Shown here in pieces: positions 59,918-64,000 of a stretch of DNA of 64,000 bases. The notes under the pieces are model-generated. The model ran no database searches. It was given only the letters and a program-made list of their open reading frames with translations, and was not told where the DNA came from. The number at the start of each line of letters is the position of its first letter. Position 1 is the stretch's first letter. A program made the position numbers and the translations under genes. The stretch is from Bdellovibrio sp. BCCA (GTDB lineage: Bacteria > Bdellovibrionota > Bdellovibrionia > Bdellovibrionales > Bdellovibrionaceae), in the NCBI RefSeq assembly GCF_037996825.1, contig NZ_JBBNAC010000001.1, positions 3,100,001 to 3,164,000 on the forward strand. Direction: 5' to 3'.

Positions 59918-62900
59918 ATGAGAACTTGTACGTACCTCTTCTCATTTCTGGTTTTTCTATTTAGTTCGCTAGTCTTAGCGTCGCCCAATTCATTTACTTA
60001 TCAAGGACGTATTCTTAAAACAGACGGAACTCCGCTGGAATATGCACACGTCAGCTTTCTTTTTGAAATCACAAATCCCACTGGATCTTGCGTGATTTAT
60101 CGTGAGCAAGTCGACGATGTGAATATGGTGAATTCCAAAGGGGTTTTCGATGTGCCGATCGGCTCTGGCACTAAACTTTTCCCGGCGGCTCCCACTTTTA
60201 AACTTTTAGATGCATTTAAAAACTCCACTACACAAAACTGTTCTGGAGGTTCTACTTACACCGCCGCTTCCGGAGACACCCGTCTTTTGAAAGTTCAGTT
60301 CCACGATGGCAGTGGTTGGAAAATTATTTCTCCGTCGAATGAAATTCGCTCCGTTCCTTTTTCTGCGTTTTCTTTATCCGCGGAAACGTTGGGAGATAAA
60401 TCGGCTTCGGATTTCGTTTTAAAAACCGGAGTTCCGACTTGCGCTGCCAATGAGTTTCTAAGTTGGAATGGTACTGCGATGGTCTGTGCTCCTGTGACGG
60501 GCGCTAGTGGCGGAACAGTAACTGATGTTACTTCTGCCAATGGTTACATCACAATTGCCAATGGCACTTCGACCCCTGTTGTGACATTGAATGTTGGCAC
60601 GACGGCAGGAACTGTAGCTGCGGGGAATGATGCGCGCTTTAGTGATGCTCGTGTTCCAACAGGTGCTGCTGGTGGAGATTTGTCTGGGACTTATCCGAGT
60701 CCTTCTGTGTCTAAGATTCAAAATGTTGCAGTTTCTAATGCGGCTCCAACGAACGGGAATTTTTTGAAGTTTGATGGCACTCAGTGGATTGGTGCTGCTA
60801 TTGGGATGAGTGATGTTACTAATTTGAATTCTTCTTTAAGCAACTATCATACGGTGGCTGCATTTAATTCTGCTGTTGGTAGTGCGAACTGTGCTGCTCA
60901 CCAAACGCCTTATTGGAATTCTGTTTCTGGGTCTTTCCAATGTCAGTCTATCAATGTTTCTGTTGCGGGTGACGTGAGTGGAACTATTGGTGCTGTTTCT
61001 GTAAATAAAATTAAGGGTGTTGATGTCGATACAACCGGATTAACCTCGGGCCAAGTTCTTAAGTACGATGGAACTAAATGGGCTCCTGCTAATGATTCAA
61101 ATGCTGGTGGTACCGTTACTAATATCGCGACTGGCACTGGTTTAACTGGCGGTCCAATTACTTCTACTGGAACTATTTCATTAGCAAATACAGCTGTGAC
61201 GGCAGGATCTTATACTCGTGCAAATATCACAGTCGATGCTCAAGGTCGTTTGACTGCTGCAAGCAATGGTGCGGCTGTAAACTTAGCAACTGAAGTCACT
61301 GGCACTTTACCGATTGCAAATGGCGGTACGGGACAAACTACAGCCACTGCTGCCTTCAACGGTCTTTCACCAAGCACAACAAAAGGTGACTTGATTGTTC
61401 ATGATGGTACGAATGACATTCGTTTGCCCGTTGGTGCAAATGGACAAGTATTGTCAGCAAACTCTGCGCAAGCTTCAGGTCTTCAATGGATCACGCCGAC
61501 AAATGGAACTGTGACTAACGTCACAGGAACTGCTCCCATCGTTGTTGCAACAGGTTCAACAACTCCCGCAATTTCAATTAACGATGCAACCACTTCAGCA
61601 AAAGGTGCCGTGCAAGTCGGCGCTGGTATCGCTGTCACATCAGGAACTATCAGTGCTGATCCGGCAAACTTCCCTTCTGCTGTACCGGTTTCAAAAGGTG
61701 GTACGGGAGCCACATCGATTACTGCTAACAGACTTTTGGCTTCGAACGGAACTGGCTCTGCTGTAGCGACATTTAGCTGTGGCGTCGGACAAATCGTGAC
61801 GTTCGATGCTGCGGGTGTCATGGGTTGCACCAACTATTCTGCCTCGGGAGTTTTCGCTAATGGTGGAAATAGTTTTGGTGCCGACGCGACTTTAGGAACC
61901 AACGATGCTTATGCATTGAACTTTGAAACGAGCAATACTCCTCGCATGACCATTTCTTCTGGAGGAAATGTTGGTATCGGAACGACCTCTCCAAGTTTTC
62001 CGCTGGACGTGCAAAGTTCCGGCTCTTTTCAAGCAAGGCTTTGGCACTCTTCTAACAATCAATATGATGGTTCCGCATTGATGATGACTCGCACACGCGG
62101 GACGTTGGCATCGAATACGGCAGTCACATCAGGTGATACCATTGGCGGAATTTATTTCCGTGCGCACGATGGTTCAGGCACAGGAACAACGAACTCTTCT
62201 GTTGAAGTCAGTGCCGGAGAAAATCATTCAGGAACCAACCGCGGAACTTATATGATTTTCGAAACGACAACAAATGGAAGTGCGACACGTTCAGAAAAAA
62301 TGCGCATTCATTCCAACGGCAATGTCGGTATCGGGACAACGACTCCGACTTATCCTCTTTCAATCTATCGTTCTGCTGCCAGTACCACTCTCAATGTTGA
62401 AAGCGGTAGCAATGGCTCCGCAGCCCAATCACGTTATGCGGGGCTCACTACAGGTGGTGCCGCTCAGGTTTATGGAGCCGGTGTTAATATCTCCAATGGC
62501 AATGCTGGATACGAAGTTTACGATTACACGGCTGGCGCTAGCCGACTTTACCTCAGCCCTGTAGGTCAATTCGGGATCGGCACCGCTTCTCCCTCTGTTC
62601 GTTTGACTGTTCAGGGAGCCAGCGGCCAACAGGCTCTCATGCAAATTCAAAACAGTGATTTCGTTGCAGGGACAACAGGGGCGGGTTCTTACTTTGGTAC
62701 CGTGTCCCCCTCAGGCAATGTCGGTTCCTTACTTCAGGCTTTCTACAATGGCAATACAACTGCGGCTCCACTCTATTTGAACCCTTATACAGGAAATGTG
62801 GGCGTAGGAGTCGGCACTGGCGCAACGATAGACAAACAATTTACCGTGAATGGTGACGCTGCGGTTGGATTAACCAAAACTGCAGGCACGCAAGGATACG

Positions 62901-63511
62901 GCAATGCACTTTGGTTCCGTGGCACCGAAAGTAGTACCGACGAAGTCTGGATGGCTAAGTACGTAAATGCCACGGACCAAACGTATCTGCGTGTTAACGT
63001 CGGTGATGAAGGCAGTGATTATTTCGTTGTAGGTTACACAATCGGAGGAGCCCCAGGAGGAACATTCAATAATGCTTTTTGGGTAAAAACGGATGGTACT
63101 GGATGGATGGCAGGAACACTGACTCAGGCTTCGGATGCACGTCTCAAAAAGAACGTTCGTCCTCTTGAAAATTCATTGGAAAAAATCTTGCGCTTGGACG
63201 GAGTTACCTATAACTGGATTGATCCACGCAAACCTGCTTCTTTACAAATGGGACTGATCGCTCAAGAGGTGGAAAAAGAATTTCCGGAAGTAGTTGCTAA
63301 CAATGTGGATGGATACAAATCAATCGCTTATCAAAATTTGGTGGCTCCAATTATTAACGCCATCAAAGAGCTTTATACCAAAGTCGTGGATATTGATTCC
63401 CGCGTTGAATCTCTTGAGAAAAAGAACGTGGCGTTGGAACAGCAAAACAGGGAGCTTAAAGAAGCCCTATGCGAGATGAATCCTAAAGCGAAAATCTGTG
63501 TCTCAAAATAA
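59918..63511 (+). CDS. Large secreted tail-fibre-like protein with peptidase S74 chaperone domain
   Basis: A 1197-residue protein with signal peptide (ending SSLVLAS), a conserved N-terminal module (FTYQGRILKTDGTPLEYAHV), many Gly/Ser/Thr-rich fibre modules (GTGLTGGPITSTGTISL, GGNVGIGTTSPSFPLDV) and a C-terminal S74 intramolecular chaperone (QASDARLKKNVRPLENSLEK, MGLIAQEVEKEFPEVV) followed by a coiled coil. In phage fibres S74 domains trimerise and then cleave themselves off. A trimeric surface adhesin is likely. A tandem paralog begins 75 bases downstream. Confidence 0.88.
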   Translation: MRTCTYLFSFLVFLFSSLVLASPNSFTYQGRILKTDGTPLEYAHVSFLFEITNPTGSCVIYREQVDDVNMVNSKGVFDVPIGSGTKLFPAAPTFKLLDAFKNSTTQNCSGGSTYTAASGDTRLLKVQFHDGSGWKIISPSNEIRSVPFSAFSLSAETLGDKSASDFVLKTGVPTCAANEFLSWNGTAMVCAPVTGASGGTVTDVTSANGYITIANGTSTPVVTLNVGTTAGTVAAGNDARFSDARVPTGAAGGDLSGTYPSPSVSKIQNVAVSNAAPTNGNFLKFDGTQWIGAAIGMSDVTNLNSSLSNYHTVAAFNSAVGSANCAAHQTPYWNSVSGSFQCQSINVSVAGDVSGTIGAVSVNKIKGVDVDTTGLTSGQVLKYDGTKWAPANDSNAGGTVTNIATGTGLTGGPITSTGTISLANTAVTAGSYTRANITVDAQGRLTAASNGAAVNLATEVTGTLPIANGGTGQTTATAAFNGLSPSTTKGDLIVHDGTNDIRLPVGANGQVLSANSAQASGLQWITPTNGTVTNVTGTAPIVVATGSTTPAISINDATTSAKGAVQVGAGIAVTSGTISADPANFPSAVPVSKGGTGATSITANRLLASNGTGSAVATFSCGVGQIVTFDAAGVMGCTNYSASGVFANGGNSFGADATLGTNDAYALNFETSNTPRMTISSGGNVGIGTTSPSFPLDVQSSGSFQARLWHSSNNQYDGSALMMTRTRGTLASNTAVTSGDTIGGIYFRAHDGSGTGTTNSSVEVSAGENHSGTNRGTYMIFETTTNGSATRSEKMRIHSNGNVGIGTTTPTYPLSIYRSAASTTLNVESGSNGSAAQSRYAGLTTGGAAQVYGAGVNISNGNAGYEVYDYTAGASRLYLSPVGQFGIGTASPSVRLTVQGASGQQALMQIQNSDFVAGTTGAGSYFGTVSPSGNVGSLLQAFYNGNTTAAPLYLNPYTGNVGVGVGTGATIDKQFTVNGDAAVGLTKTAGTQGYGNALWFRGTESSTDEVWMAKYVNATDQTYLRVNVGDEGSDYFVVGYTIGGAPGGTFNNAFWVKTDGTGWMAGTLTQASDARLKKNVRPLENSLEKILRLDGVTYNWIDPRKPASLQMGLIAQEVEKEFPEVVANNVDGYKSIAYQNLVAPIINAIKELYTKVVDIDSRVESLEKKNVALEQQNRELKEALCEMNPKAKICVSK

Positions 63512-63572
63512 AACGCGACCTTTATTCGTCAGCAATTAAGGGGTATTTAACTTTACCTCCGCTGTTAAAATT

Positions 63573-63580
63573 CCGATAAG
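63573..63580 (+). promoter_or_regulatory. CCGATAAG element before the second fibre gene
   Basis: The same octamer as at 59904, again six bases before the ATG, although the flanking sequence differs. It could be a promoter -10 element or part of a translation-initiation region. Confidence 0.35.
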
Positions 63581-63586
63581 AAATAT

Positions 63587-64000
63587 ATGAGATACGGCAC
63601 GTACCTGCTTCAAATTCTCATTTTATTTATTGGCGCGCTTGCGTTTGCGGCTCCGAGTTCTTTCACATATCAAGGTCGCATTCTTAAAACAGACGGCACT
63701 CCATTAGAATACGCTCATGTTAGCTTTTTATTCGAGATCACGAATCCTGCTGGAACTTGCGTTATCTATCGCGAGCAAGTTGATGACGTAAACATGCAAA
63801 ACTCAAAAGGGGTTTTTGACGTACCGATCGGATCAGGCACAAAAATATTTCCAACAGATCCTACTTTTAAATTATTAGATGCTTTTAAAAATTCCATCAC
63901 TCAAAACTGCTCTGGTGGATCAACCTACATGGCTTCTTCTGGTGACACGCGCCTGTTGAAAGTTCAGTTTCATGACGGTGTTGGTTGGAAAGTCATTTCC
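63587..64000 (+). CDS. Second tail-fibre-like paralog (3' end outside window)
   Basis: The first 138 codons of a gene whose product begins MRYGTYLLQILILFIGALAF (signal peptide) and continues with FTYQGRILKTDGTPLEYAHV, nearly identical to the N-terminal module of the protein at 59918. DNA divergence at third positions is considerable while the protein is conserved, so the pair is not a very recent duplication and is under selection. The C-terminal fibre type cannot be seen. Confidence 0.88.
   Translation, partial: MRYGTYLLQILILFIGALAFAAPSSFTYQGRILKTDGTPLEYAHVSFLFEITNPAGTCVIYREQVDDVNMQNSKGVFDVPIGSGTKIFPTDPTFKLLDAFKNSITQNCSGGSTYMASSGDTRLLKVQFHDGVGWKVIS

Overview
The window looks like a chromosomal segment of a Bdellovibrio-like predatory bacterium (phylum Bdellovibrionota). 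This is an inference from gene style: a MotA/MotB pair, chemoreceptors, many small secreted proteins of unknown family, TIGR02147-type regulators, very large secreted fibre-like proteins, many peptidoglycan enzymes and a Tsx-like nucleoside channel. There is no rRNA, tRNA, CRISPR array or complete insertion sequence that I can see.

Layout. 1-1.1 kb: salvage phosphoribosyltransferases (UPRT-like, partial; Hpt). 1.2-8.2 kb (minus strand): an AT-rich accessory block with a secreted fibre-like protein, a secreted RHS/YD-repeat protein whose HExxH C-terminal part is cut off by one in-frame TAG, and two small secreted proteins. 8.5-9.2 kb: a GDT1-family Mn exporter behind a yybP-ykoY manganese riboswitch. 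9.4-11.1 kb: Tsx-like channel plus HAD phosphatase. 11-19 kb: secreted proteins, a pirin/DoxX pair with divergent LysR regulator, thyA-folA, PilZ, murB, an eroded TIGR02147 gene and an M14 carboxypeptidase. 19-22 kb: Crp/Fnr regulator and anaerobic ribonucleotide reductase nrdG-nrdD.

22-37.5 kb is the most coherent region: a nitrite-to-N2O partial denitrification island. It has nnrS, pseudoazurin, a chemoreceptor with a NIT-like (nitrate/nitrite-sensing) ligand domain, a 45-residue membrane ORF, norEF, norCBQD, a DNR-type regulator, a hemerythrin-like protein, a DUF2249 protein, a Sco protein, nirV and nirK. NirK carries a C-terminal cytochrome c domain and NorC carries a second haem c domain. 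I found nine FNR/DNR-type palindromes (TTGAT-N4-ATCAA and variants), mostly 44-71 bases upstream of start codons; they tie nearly every transcription unit here, plus nrdGD, into one predicted low-oxygen/NO regulon that includes the chemoreceptor. No nosZ or nitrate reductase is present in the window.

37.6-59.8 kb is mixed: cysteine-repeat secreted protein, TetR, lytic transglycosylase, PBP4, an LspA signal peptidase fused to a HAMP module, an RCC1-like protein with 7+7 repeats, a TIGR02147 regulator, a second chemoreceptor, an exonuclease-WYL fusion, motAB, dsbD, ilvE, a conserved unknown gene, rluB-like and a DMT transporter. Two palindromic intergenic elements (38.98-39.13 kb and 56.91-56.99 kb) look like REP/MITE-type repeats. 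59.9-64 kb: tandem paralogous fibre proteins, the first ending in a peptidase S74 chaperone domain, the second running off the window.
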